From assembly GCF_900104925.1 (NCBI RefSeq), contig NZ_LT629735.1, positions 2,835,001 through 2,899,000 on the forward strand: DNA of 64,000 nt, written 5' to 3'. Numbering within the stretch: the stretch's first letter is position 1; each line of letters begins with the position of its first letter. This stretch comes from Opitutus sp. GAS368. GTDB lineage: Bacteria; Verrucomicrobiota; Verrucomicrobiia; Opitutales; Opitutaceae. This document shows, in pieces, positions 45,288-53,081 of the stretch. The notes beneath the pieces are model-generated. The model worked only from the letters and a program-made list of their open reading frames with translations, was not told the DNA's origin and searched no databases. The translations under genes and the position numbers were made by a program.

Positions 45288-46373
45288 ATGCCTGTCCCCT
45301 TTGTTGTCACCAAGTTCGACTTCCGGCCGCTCGACATCCCGCTGCACACGCCCTTCGGCATTTCCGGCGGAGCGCAGGCGATGGCCAACAACGTGCTCGT
45401 GACGGTCGGGCTGGAAGGCGGAGCGGTCGGCTATGGCGAGGCGGCCCCGCTGCCGCCTTACAACGGGGAAACCCAGGCGGACGCCCTCGCCACCCTGGCC
45501 GGGGCGCGCCGTTGGCTGGTCGGCCGGCACGCGGCGGACTGGCGCGCGTTGGCCGGGGAATTCCGCCAGCGCGGCGGCGGGCGGTGCGGCTCGGCCCAAT
45601 GCGCGTTCGAGATGGCGCTGCTCGACGCCCTGACCCGGCGCGACGGCACGCCGTTGTGGAAATTCTTCGGCGGCGCCGGCACGGCGCTCGAGACCGACAT
45701 GACCGTGACGACCGGCTCGCCCGAGCAGGCTGCGACAGACGCCCGCGCCATCCGGGCCCGGCGCATCCGCCTGATCAAGGTCAAGGTCGGCGGCCCCAAG
45801 GGCCCGGCTTACGACCTGGCGCGGCTGAAGGCGATCCACGAGGTGGCGCCGGACGCTCCGCTCATTCTCGACGGCAACGCCGGCGTTTCCCGCGCCGACG
45901 CCACCACGCTGGTGCAGGGCCTCCGCGGTCTCGGCATCAAACCGGCCCTGCTCGAGCAATGGCTGGCCAAGGACGATCTGGTTGGCCTGCGGGCGCTCGG
46001 CGAGGAAAGCGGCTGGTTGGTGGCCGGTGACGAGAGCGTCTGCTCGGCGGCCGACGCCCAGAAGCTGGCCGACGCCCAGGCGGTCCAGGTGCTCAACATC
46101 AAGCTGATGAAGGCCGGCATTGCGACCGCGCTCGAGATCGTCGCCGTCGCCCGTCGCACGGGCCTCGGTCTCATGATCGGCGGCAATGTCGAGTCGATCC
46201 TCGCGATGACCGTGTCGGCGTGCTTCGCGGCGGGGCAGGGGGGCTTCACCTTCGCCGACCTCGACACGCCGCTGTTCCTGGCGACGAACCCCTTCGACGG
46301 CGGCTTCGCCCTCGACGGCGGCGCCATCTCGGTGGCGCACATCACGGCCGGGCACGGCGTCGTGCCGAAATAG
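45288..46373 (+). CDS. Dipeptide (L-Ala-D/L-Glu) epimerase, enolase superfamily
   Basis: 361 residues. An N-terminal capping domain (about 1-125) then a modified TIM barrel with the lysine pair K164-x-K166 (IKVKVGG), metal ligands in LILDGNAG, LEQWLA and VAGDESV, the opposite lysine in VLNIKLMKAG, and the C-terminal ADLDTPLF motif characteristic of dipeptide epimerases. These enzymes convert L-Ala-D-Glu from murein stems into L-Ala-L-Glu so peptidases can use it. Neighbouring anmK and murQ support that role; the precise dipeptide is inferred. Confidence 0.88.
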   Translation: MPVPFVVTKFDFRPLDIPLHTPFGISGGAQAMANNVLVTVGLEGGAVGYGEAAPLPPYNGETQADALATLAGARRWLVGRHAADWRALAGEFRQRGGGRCGSAQCAFEMALLDALTRRDGTPLWKFFGGAGTALETDMTVTTGSPEQAATDARAIRARRIRLIKVKVGGPKGPAYDLARLKAIHEVAPDAPLILDGNAGVSRADATTLVQGLRGLGIKPALLEQWLAKDDLVGLRALGEESGWLVAGDESVCSAADAQKLADAQAVQVLNIKLMKAGIATALEIVAVARRTGLGLMIGGNVESILAMTVSACFAAGQGGFTFADLDTPLFLATNPFDGGFALDGGAISVAHITAGHGVVPK

Positions 46374-46391
46374 GCTGCGGGTCGGCTCAAC

Positions 46392-46466
46392 TGGAGGCGG
46401 GACTATCAGTCCCGCGAGGCATAAGGATCGCATGCGAAACCTGCGGGACTAATAGTCCCGCCTCCA
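46392..46466. repeat. Composite palindrome built from two GGAGGCGGGACT units
   Basis: Two copies of the unit, the left tggaggcgggactatcagtc and the right gggactaatagtcccgcctcca, flank about 30 nt of their own. It ends at the stop codon of the SSS gene (46467). Confidence 0.9.
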
Positions 46467-48017
46467 TCAGTCAGAGCGCTCCGTTGCCGGTCCGGGCCAC
46501 ACCGCCTTCACGACCCACGCTGTGCCAAGCGTCAGCGTGGTGCCGATCAGCGTGAACCACGGCCAGAAGACCTCGCCACCGAACAGTTTCATCCATGCGT
46601 CGCGCAGTCCCGGCACGTTCGGCGGCCAGTAGATCAGGTTCATGGCGAGGAAGGATACGATCATGCCCGCCATGGCGGCGCGGGCGCCGACCCGCCGGCC
46701 GAAGAGGGCGAGGATCAGCCCGCCGAGCAGCGCACCGCTGGTGAGGCCGCGCAGGGAGAAGGCGGCGTTGAGGACGAATTGCACCTCACGTGACAGCCAC
46801 GCCACGCCCACGAGCACGACCGCCCAGAAAACCGTCGAGAGCCGGCTGAACCGCAGGAAGTAGGCCTCGTCCCGGTCCCGCACCATCTGCCGGACAAAGT
46901 CCATGGTCGAAACCGACGCCAGCGCGGTGAGGGCGGAACTGATCGAGGACATCGCCGCCGCTAGAATGGCCACGAGCAGGAACCCCTTCAGCACGTGCGG
47001 CACCTCGGTCAGCATGAAGATCGGGAAGACGAAGTCCGTTGACTTGATACCCGGCCGGGCCTCGGGCAACGGAATTTGGAACGGATGGCTCTGGTAGAAC
47101 ACCCAGAGCATGACGCCCACGAGAAGGAAGATCAGGAACAACGGAAAGATCAGCACCGCGCTCAAGCCGAGCGCCTTCCGGCCGTCGGCCACGTCGCGGC
47201 AGGCGAGCACGCGCTGCACGATGAGCTGCTCGGCGCCGTGGGACGACAGCACCAGCACCGTGCCGCCGAGGACGCCCATCCAGAGGTTGAAGGGCGCGGA
47301 GAACGTGAAACGGGTGTTGAGCCACACGAGTTTCCCGGCCGCGCCCGCCTGGGCCAGCGCGGCGCCCCAGCCGCCGTCCAAGAGGGTCGGGATGTAGCAA
47401 AGCGCGAACAGGCCGCCGCCGAGGAAGAGCCCGAACTGCACCGCGTCGGTCCAGATGACCGCCTTCACCCCGCCGATGCAGGTGTAGAGCAGCGACAGGG
47501 TGACGAAGATCAGGATCGCGCCGAGGATCGGGTCGACGATGCCGCCGAGGCTGCAGACGCGCTCGCCCAGCATGAGCCGGATGGGAATGCAGGCGACGTA
47601 GACGCGCACGCCGGCCGCCAGCGTCTCGAGAAACAGGAAGAACGCACCCGCCAGCCGGCGCGGTCCGCGGCCGAGATGCTGCTCGAGCAGCTGGTAGGGC
47701 GAATAGATTTCACCCTTCAGGTAATGCGGCACCATCACGACGGCCAGGATGATGCGGGCCAGCACGTAGCCGAAGATCATCTGGATGAACATCAGGTCCG
47801 AGCCGTAGGCGATGGCCGGCACGCCGATGACCGTCAGCGCGCTGGTCTCGGCGGCGACGATCGAGAACCCGATGCCCCACCAGGGAATGTTGCGGCTGCC
47901 GAGGAAATAGTCGCGCGTGTTGCGCTGGTCCCGGCCGAGCCAGATCCCCAGGCCGATGATGCCGCCGAGATAGGCGACAATGACCAGCCAGTCGCCGGGG
48001 TTGAGGTAGCCGTTCAT
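46467..48017 (-). CDS. Sodium:solute symporter (SSS family)
   Basis: 516 residues, 13-14 membrane helices. WWGIGFSIVAAETSALTVIG in helix 2 and AILAAAMSSISSALTALASV in the Na+-site helix are SSS signatures. Close to sialic-acid/sugar-type SSS in layout (AAETSA). Between the epimerase and the deacylase-PBP4 fusion, it may import a released amino sugar, dipeptide or D-amino acid; substrate is inferred only from context. Confidence 0.9.
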   Translation of the reverse strand: MNGYLNPGDWLVIVAYLGGIIGLGIWLGRDQRNTRDYFLGSRNIPWWGIGFSIVAAETSALTVIGVPAIAYGSDLMFIQMIFGYVLARIILAVVMVPHYLKGEIYSPYQLLEQHLGRGPRRLAGAFFLFLETLAAGVRVYVACIPIRLMLGERVCSLGGIVDPILGAILIFVTLSLLYTCIGGVKAVIWTDAVQFGLFLGGGLFALCYIPTLLDGGWGAALAQAGAAGKLVWLNTRFTFSAPFNLWMGVLGGTVLVLSSHGAEQLIVQRVLACRDVADGRKALGLSAVLIFPLFLIFLLVGVMLWVFYQSHPFQIPLPEARPGIKSTDFVFPIFMLTEVPHVLKGFLLVAILAAAMSSISSALTALASVSTMDFVRQMVRDRDEAYFLRFSRLSTVFWAVVLVGVAWLSREVQFVLNAAFSLRGLTSGALLGGLILALFGRRVGARAAMAGMIVSFLAMNLIYWPPNVPGLRDAWMKLFGGEVFWPWFTLIGTTLTLGTAWVVKAVWPGPATERSD

Positions 48018-48099
48018 CCTGAGGGCCGCTATCGAGCGAAAACCCGCCGGGCATGGCGAGGCTAAAGGGGGAGCGCACTGACCGCAGCGCGCTGTTTGA

Positions 48100-48153
48100 T
48101 GGAGGACTCAGCTCCAGCTGAGCCGCGCGGCCCAGCTGGAGCTGGGCCCTCCA
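48100..48153. repeat. Palindrome (GGAGGACTCAGCTCCAGCTGAG type)
   Basis: ggaggactcagctccagctgag and cccagctggagctgggccctcc are imperfect inverses around ccgcgcgg. Upstream of both the divergent symporter and the deacylase-PBP4 gene. Confidence 0.85.
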
Positions 48154-48154
48154 A

Positions 48155-48261
48155 AAGGTGGAACCCGGCCTCCGGACGGGTTGGTTCGATGTGCGCGGAA
48201 GAAAACCGGCCCGGCCTGTCAGCCATAGGCTAGGCGGAGGCTGAAGGTCCGGTTCCACCTT
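48155..48261. repeat. Long palindrome (AAGGTGGAACCCGGCCTCCG ends)
   Basis: aaggtggaacccggcctccg at the left end and cggaggctgaaggtccggttccacctt at the right end pair with a few mismatches across about 60 nt. It lies directly beside the previous palindrome and fills the divergent promoter region. Confidence 0.85.
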
Positions 48262-48305
48262 ACGGATGGCTGGACACCAAGCACGTGGCCGGTGAAGAAT
48301 CCCCC

Positions 48306-51287
48306 ATGCGATTCATCCTCGGCGCGGCCGCCCTGCTGGCCTGCGTTCCCCTCGCCTCAGCGGAAGAATTCGACCTCATCATCCGCCACGGGCGGGTGGT
48401 CGACGGCACCGGCACCCCGGCCTTCTTCGCCGACGTCGCCGTGCGCGACGGCCACATCGCCCGCATTGGCCGGGTGGAGGGCACGGCGAAGGCCGAGATC
48501 GATGCCGCCGGGCTGATCGTCGCCCCGGGCTTCATTGACGTGCACACCCACGCCGACGAGGTCGCGGACCAGCCGCTGGCCGAGAACTTCCTGCGCATGG
48601 GCGTCACCTCGATCGTCGTCGGCAACTGCGGCGGCTCGGCGCTCGATGTCGCCAAGTTCTACCGCGACGTCGAGCACAACAGGGTTTCGATCAACGTGAC
48701 GACGCTCATCGGGCACAACACCGTACGCACGGCCGCCATGGGCGGCAGTTTCGACCGCGCCCCGACGCTCGGGGAGATGGCGAAGATGAAGGGCCTGGTC
48801 GATCGCGCGATGCAAGACGGCGCCGTGGGCCTCTCCACCGGGCTGATCTACCTGCCGGGGACGTTTGCCAAGACCGACGAGATCGTCGAGCTGGCCAAGG
48901 CCGTCACGCCCTACGGCGGCATCTACGCCAGCCACATGCGCCACGAGGACACGCGGATCTACGCCGCGCTCGACGAGGTGTTCGCGGTTGCGCGCGGGGC
49001 GCACCTGCGCGCCGAGGTTTCGCACCTCAAGCTTTCCGGCGAGAACGCCTGGGGCCAGGCCGACAAGGTCCTCGCCTACATCGAGGCAGCGCGGGCGAGC
49101 GGCCTCGATATCACCCAGGACCAATATGCCTACACCGCGTCGAGCACGACCATGCGGCAGCTGATCCCCGACGACGCGTTCAACGGCGGCCACGCGCATT
49201 TCATGGCGGTCCTCGACGACCCGATAAAGAAGGCCGATTTGGTGATGCGCATGAAGCAGAACATCCTGACCCGCGGCCGGGCGGATTACGCCTACGCGGT
49301 GGTGGCGTCGTTCCGCCACGACACCTCGATCAACGGGATGAACATCCTCGAGGCGGCCAAGAAGCTCCACGGCTCCGATTCGCTCGACGCCCAGATCGAG
49401 GTGATCCTCGACTTTGAGAAAAACGGCGGCGCCCAGGGCGTGTTTCACGGCATGGACGAGCAGGACCTGCAGAAGTTCATGCGCCACCCGAACACCATGA
49501 TCGCCTCGGACAGCGGGATTCGCGAGTTCGGCAAGGACGTCCCGCATCCCCGCGGCTACGGCAACAACGCCCGGGTCCTGGGCCGTTACGTGCGCGACCT
49601 GAAGGTGCTCACCCTCGAGGACGCCGTCCGCAAGATGACCAGCCTGCCGGCCACGACCTACCGCTTTACCGGCCGCGGCGAATTGAAGGAAGGCAACTGG
49701 GCCGACATTGCGGTCTTCGACCCCGAGAAGATCGGCGATCCCTCCACCTACGCCGACCCGCACCATTATGCCATCGGCGTGCCCTGGGTCCTCGTCAACG
49801 GCGTGCCCGTCATCGCGCAGGGCGAGCACACCGGCGCGAAGCCGGGCATGGCCTGCCGCTTTGCCGGCGCGCAGGTCGCGCTGCAGGCGCAGCTCGAGGC
49901 CTACGTCACCCAGCCGAAGTTTGCCGGCGCCTTCTGGGGCGTGAAGGTCGTCTCGCTCGACACCGGCCGCACGCTCTTCGCGCACGCGGCGGACGCACGG
50001 ATGAGCCCGGCCTCGAACAGCAAGCTTTACGCCTGCGCGCTCGCGCTCGACCAGCTGGGCGGCGACTACCGGATCGTGACGCCCCTGCTCGCCACGGCTC
50101 CGGTGGATGCGGCCGGGAACATCAAGGGCGACCTGATCATCAGCGGCCGGGGCGACCCGGGCTGGAACCCGCGGATGGAAAAGAAGGATTTCTGGACGGC
50201 GTTCGAACCGTTCATCGCCGCACTGAAGCAGGCCGGCGTGAAGCGCGTCACCGGCGATCTCGTGGCCGATGCGACCTGGCTGCGCGAACCACCGCAGGGC
50301 GCGGGCTGGGCGGTGGGCGACCTGCAGGATGATTACGGCGCGGAGATCTCGGCGATCTCGCTCGACGAGAACTATGTCGACCTGCACGTCACGCCGGCGA
50401 AGGAGATCGGGCAGCCCGGCGTCGCGGAATTCAAGCAACCGTTGAGCGGCCTGGTGCTCGACAACCGCACCGTCACGACCGCCGCGGGCGGCCAGCGCCA
50501 CCTCCAGGTGCAGCGCCTCCCCGGCGAGAACCGCGTGCTGTTGCAGGGGGAACTGCCCCTGGGCGGCAAGGCGGAGGAAACCGGGGTCACGATGGAGCGG
50601 CCGGCCGACTGGTTCGCCACCTGCCTGCGCGAGGCGCTCAAGCGCGCCGGCATCCCGGTCGAGGGCAAGGCCGTCGGCGTCCGCTGGCCCGAGCCGCCCC
50701 GCCCCGGCGCGGTGAAGCTGGGCGAAGTCGCGTCCGCGCCGCTGCGCGAGATCGTCGCGACGATCATGAAGCCGTCGCAAAACCTGAAGACCGACCTGGT
50801 GTTCGACCACCTGGGTGAACTGCGGCGCAAGCCGGACACGCCGGCCTGGCGGCAATCCGACGAACTGGCCGTGGCGGCCCTGGACGGGTTCCTCGCGACG
50901 GCCGGCGTCGCGAAGGGTCACACGATTTTCGAGGAAGGCTCGGGCCTGTCCCGCAACAACCTCACCACGGCCGACGCCACGGTGCGCCTGCTCCAGTTCA
51001 TGGCCGCGCACAAGGAGCACGACGCCTTCGTCGCGGCGCTGCCCGTCGCCGGCGTGGACGGCTCGCTGCGCCGGCGCATGAAGGGCACGGCGGCCGAGGG
51101 CAATGTCCGTGCCAAGACCGGCACGCTGCGCTACGCGAGTTCACTCTCGGGCTACGTGACCACGGCGGCGGGCGAGAAACTCGCATTCAGCCTGATGGTA
51201 AACCGCTACCCGGTGCCGGACGACGCCAAGGCCGGCGATCCGCTCGACGAACTGGCGGTGCTGCTGGCGCAATACGGCGGGAAATGA
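48306..51287 (+). CDS. Exported fusion: N-acyl-D-amino-acid deacylase + PBP4-type D,D-peptidase
   Basis: 993 residues with a signal peptide (MRFILGAAALLACVPLASA). Residues about 20-510 are a D-aminoacylase-type amidohydrolase: HxH at 80/82 (DVHTHAD), GNCGGSA, STGLIYLPGTFAKTDEI, SHMRHEDTR, EVSHLKLSG, and ASDSGIR late in the barrel. Residues about 520-993 are a peptidase S13 (PBP4/DacB) with all three active-site motifs: SNSK at 570-573, SRN at 882-884, KTG at 937-939. The frame is continuous with no stop or repeat at the joint. It would remove terminal D-Ala or cut D,D-crosslinks and then free N-acylated D-amino acids. The ATG at 48306 gives the signal peptide. Confidence 0.93.
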   Translation: MRFILGAAALLACVPLASAEEFDLIIRHGRVVDGTGTPAFFADVAVRDGHIARIGRVEGTAKAEIDAAGLIVAPGFIDVHTHADEVADQPLAENFLRMGVTSIVVGNCGGSALDVAKFYRDVEHNRVSINVTTLIGHNTVRTAAMGGSFDRAPTLGEMAKMKGLVDRAMQDGAVGLSTGLIYLPGTFAKTDEIVELAKAVTPYGGIYASHMRHEDTRIYAALDEVFAVARGAHLRAEVSHLKLSGENAWGQADKVLAYIEAARASGLDITQDQYAYTASSTTMRQLIPDDAFNGGHAHFMAVLDDPIKKADLVMRMKQNILTRGRADYAYAVVASFRHDTSINGMNILEAAKKLHGSDSLDAQIEVILDFEKNGGAQGVFHGMDEQDLQKFMRHPNTMIASDSGIREFGKDVPHPRGYGNNARVLGRYVRDLKVLTLEDAVRKMTSLPATTYRFTGRGELKEGNWADIAVFDPEKIGDPSTYADPHHYAIGVPWVLVNGVPVIAQGEHTGAKPGMACRFAGAQVALQAQLEAYVTQPKFAGAFWGVKVVSLDTGRTLFAHAADARMSPASNSKLYACALALDQLGGDYRIVTPLLATAPVDAAGNIKGDLIISGRGDPGWNPRMEKKDFWTAFEPFIAALKQAGVKRVTGDLVADATWLREPPQGAGWAVGDLQDDYGAEISAISLDENYVDLHVTPAKEIGQPGVAEFKQPLSGLVLDNRTVTTAAGGQRHLQVQRLPGENRVLLQGELPLGGKAEETGVTMERPADWFATCLREALKRAGIPVEGKAVGVRWPEPPRPGAVKLGEVASAPLREIVATIMKPSQNLKTDLVFDHLGELRRKPDTPAWRQSDELAVAALDGFLATAGVAKGHTIFEEGSGLSRNNLTTADATVRLLQFMAAHKEHDAFVAALPVAGVDGSLRRRMKGTAAEGNVRAKTGTLRYASSLSGYVTTAAGEKLAFSLMVNRYPVPDDAKAGDPLDELAVLLAQYGGK

Positions 51288-51314
51288 AGAGATGAATCCG
51301 CGGGCCAAACGATA

Positions 51315-51375
51315 TGTAGGGTCGGCGCTTGCGCCGACCTATGCACGCGAGGTCGCCGCAAGCAGCGACCCTACA
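51315..51375. repeat. Palindrome (TGTAGGGTCGGCGCTTGC type)
   Basis: tgtagggtcggcgcttgcgc on the left, gcaagcagcgaccctaca on the right, with smaller internal inverses. Same family as the inner element at 56231-56286. Lies in the gap before the NagX-like gene. Confidence 0.9.
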
Positions 51376-51383
51376 TTGCTGAA

Positions 51384-52523
51384 ATGAACCCTCCGGCCCG
51401 CCTCGTCTCCCTCGACGCGTTTCGCGGCGCGACGATCGCGGGCATGCTGCTCGTGAACAACCCCGGCTCGTGGAGCGACATCTACCCGCCGCTGGAACAC
51501 GCGCCGTGGAACGGGTGGACGCCGACCGACATGATCTTTCCCTTCTTCCTGTGGATCATCGGCGTGGCGATGACGCTGTCGTTTGCGCGGCGGGTCGGGC
51601 AGGGGGCCGATCGCAGCCAGCTTTTCCGGCATGTAGTCATCCGCGCGGCCATTATCTTCGGGGTCGGGATTTTCCTGGTGATGTTCCCGTTCGGGCTGCT
51701 GCCCGAGCAACATTTCTCCTTCGCGAAGATGCGCATCCCCGGCGTGCTCCAGCGCATCGGGCTCTGTTACCTGGCGGCCGGGGCGATTTTCCTGCGCACC
51801 GGCTGGCGCGGGCAGCTCGCGTGGGCCGTCGGGCTGCTGGCCGGTTACTGGGCGCTGCTGGTCTGCGTGCCGGTGCCCGGCTATGGCGCCGGCGTGCTCG
51901 AGCCGACGGGCAACCTTTGCTGGTGGATCGATTCCCACGTGCTGGCCGGCCACACGTGGAGCGGGGCGCCGGTGCCGGGTTTCGACCCCGAGGGCATCCT
52001 CTCCACCCTGCCGGCGATCGCCACCACGCTGCTCGGGGTGCTGGCCGGCCAGATGATGCGCCGCTGGTCGGGCGGGGCGCTGACCGCCCGGTTGCTCGGG
52101 GGCGGTGGGGCGTTGCTGACGCTTGGAGCGCTGATGTCCCTGGTGCTGCCGATCAACAAGAATCTCTGGACCAGCTCCTATGCCGTGTTCATGGCCGGCT
52201 GGGCCCTGGTGCTGCTCGCGGTGTTTCACTGGCTCATCGACGTGCGCGGCTGGTCGCGCTGGGCCGCGCCGCTCGTGATCTACGGCACCAACGCCCTCGC
52301 GATGTTCGTGTCGGCCGGCGTGCTGGGCAAGCTGCTCTACCTCATCAAGTGGACCGGCGCGGACGGGCAGGGCATCACGCTGAAGGGCTGCATCTACCGG
52401 AACGCGTTCGTGCCGCTGGCCAGCCCGGTGAACGCCTCGCTGCTCTTCGCGCTGGCGTTTGTGCTGCTGCACTTCGCCTTCGCGTGGATCCTGTGGCGCC
52501 GGAAGTGGTTCGTGAAAATCTGA
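51384..52523 (+). CDS. NagX-like (HGSNAT/DUF5009-type) membrane protein
   Basis: 379 residues with 10-11 predicted membrane helices. The N-terminus RLVSLDAFRGATIAGMLLVNNPG and WNGWTPTDMIFPFFLWIIG are the signature of the heparan-alpha-glucosaminide N-acetyltransferase catalytic family; bacterial members called NagX lie in GlcNAc/MurNAc clusters. It could acetylate or help move amino sugars through the inner membrane. The start is the first ATG after the palindrome; the stop of the fusion gene is 97 bp upstream. Confidence 0.9.
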   Translation: MNPPARLVSLDAFRGATIAGMLLVNNPGSWSDIYPPLEHAPWNGWTPTDMIFPFFLWIIGVAMTLSFARRVGQGADRSQLFRHVVIRAAIIFGVGIFLVMFPFGLLPEQHFSFAKMRIPGVLQRIGLCYLAAGAIFLRTGWRGQLAWAVGLLAGYWALLVCVPVPGYGAGVLEPTGNLCWWIDSHVLAGHTWSGAPVPGFDPEGILSTLPAIATTLLGVLAGQMMRRWSGGALTARLLGGGGALLTLGALMSLVLPINKNLWTSSYAVFMAGWALVLLAVFHWLIDVRGWSRWAAPLVIYGTNALAMFVSAGVLGKLLYLIKWTGADGQGITLKGCIYRNAFVPLASPVNASLLFALAFVLLHFAFAWILWRRKWFVKI

Positions 52524-52533
52524 CCGGATTTGT

Positions 52534-52771
52534 TTAAACACGGAGGACACGGAGGTTTTCCCGCGGATTACACGGATTAACGCGGATGAATCTGCTATGC
52601 CTGTCATCCTGAACGGAGTGCAGGATCCGTAACGACAGATGATAGCGCACATCCCGCTGGATTCTTCGCTATGCTCAAAATGACAGAGGGCTTGGATGGA
52701 TTGTTTATCCGCGGTCATCCGTGTAATCCGCGGGAAAACCTCTGCGTCCTCTGCGTTAAAACCTGCCTTAG
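52534..52771. repeat. Nested composite palindrome
   Basis: Outer arms: gtttaaacacggaggacacg...ccgcggattacacggattaa (from 52534) and ttatccgcgg...ccgtgtaatccgcggg...ctctgcgtcctctgcg (to 52756). Inner arms: tgtcatcctgaacggagtgc (52602) and tgctcaaaatgaca (to 52685). One palindrome type appears to have landed inside another. It lies in the long gap before the TonB receptor gene. Confidence 0.85.
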
Positions 52772-53041
52772 GCTTCATTCTCAGAACGCCGTCGAGACGG
52801 CGAAGTCCGCCGGGACGTTCCGCGTGGCCTACGGTCTCTCGCCGCCGCCGCCGAGAAGGGTGGGTGGAGGATCGGAGGAGTAGGTAGAAATGATGGGTAA
52901 TTTGACAATTCCGCCACAAAAGAGTGTGGCTTGCGGGGACCGCGCCGGGCGATCCGGAGAGGGACAGGAATTTCTTTGTCAAGGCATGGGGAAGCCCTTA
53001 GTCGTTTTTTCGTCCCTAGCCTTCACCAACACACCTTCTGG

Positions 53042-53063
53042 CCGCGGCGCGTTTTCGCCGCGG
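53042..53063 (+). promoter_or_regulatory. Leader hairpin before the TonB-receptor start codon
   Basis: A perfect 8-bp G+C stem CCGCGGCG/CGCCGCGG with loop CGTTTT ends 18 bp before the start codon. A TTGACA hexamer lies at 52902-52907. The hairpin would sit in the 5' untranslated leader close to the ribosome site and might affect translation. Confidence 0.4.
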
Positions 53064-53081
53064 TGGAAATACTACATCATT

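Noticed and set aside
48357-51020. 887-residue open frame antisense to the deacylase-PBP4 fusion
   Set aside because: No recognisable domain, and the sense strand has two complete active sites.
52890-53081. Longer N-terminus for the TonB receptor
   Set aside because: It would place 64 non-hydrophobic residues before the signal peptide and cross the leader hairpin.
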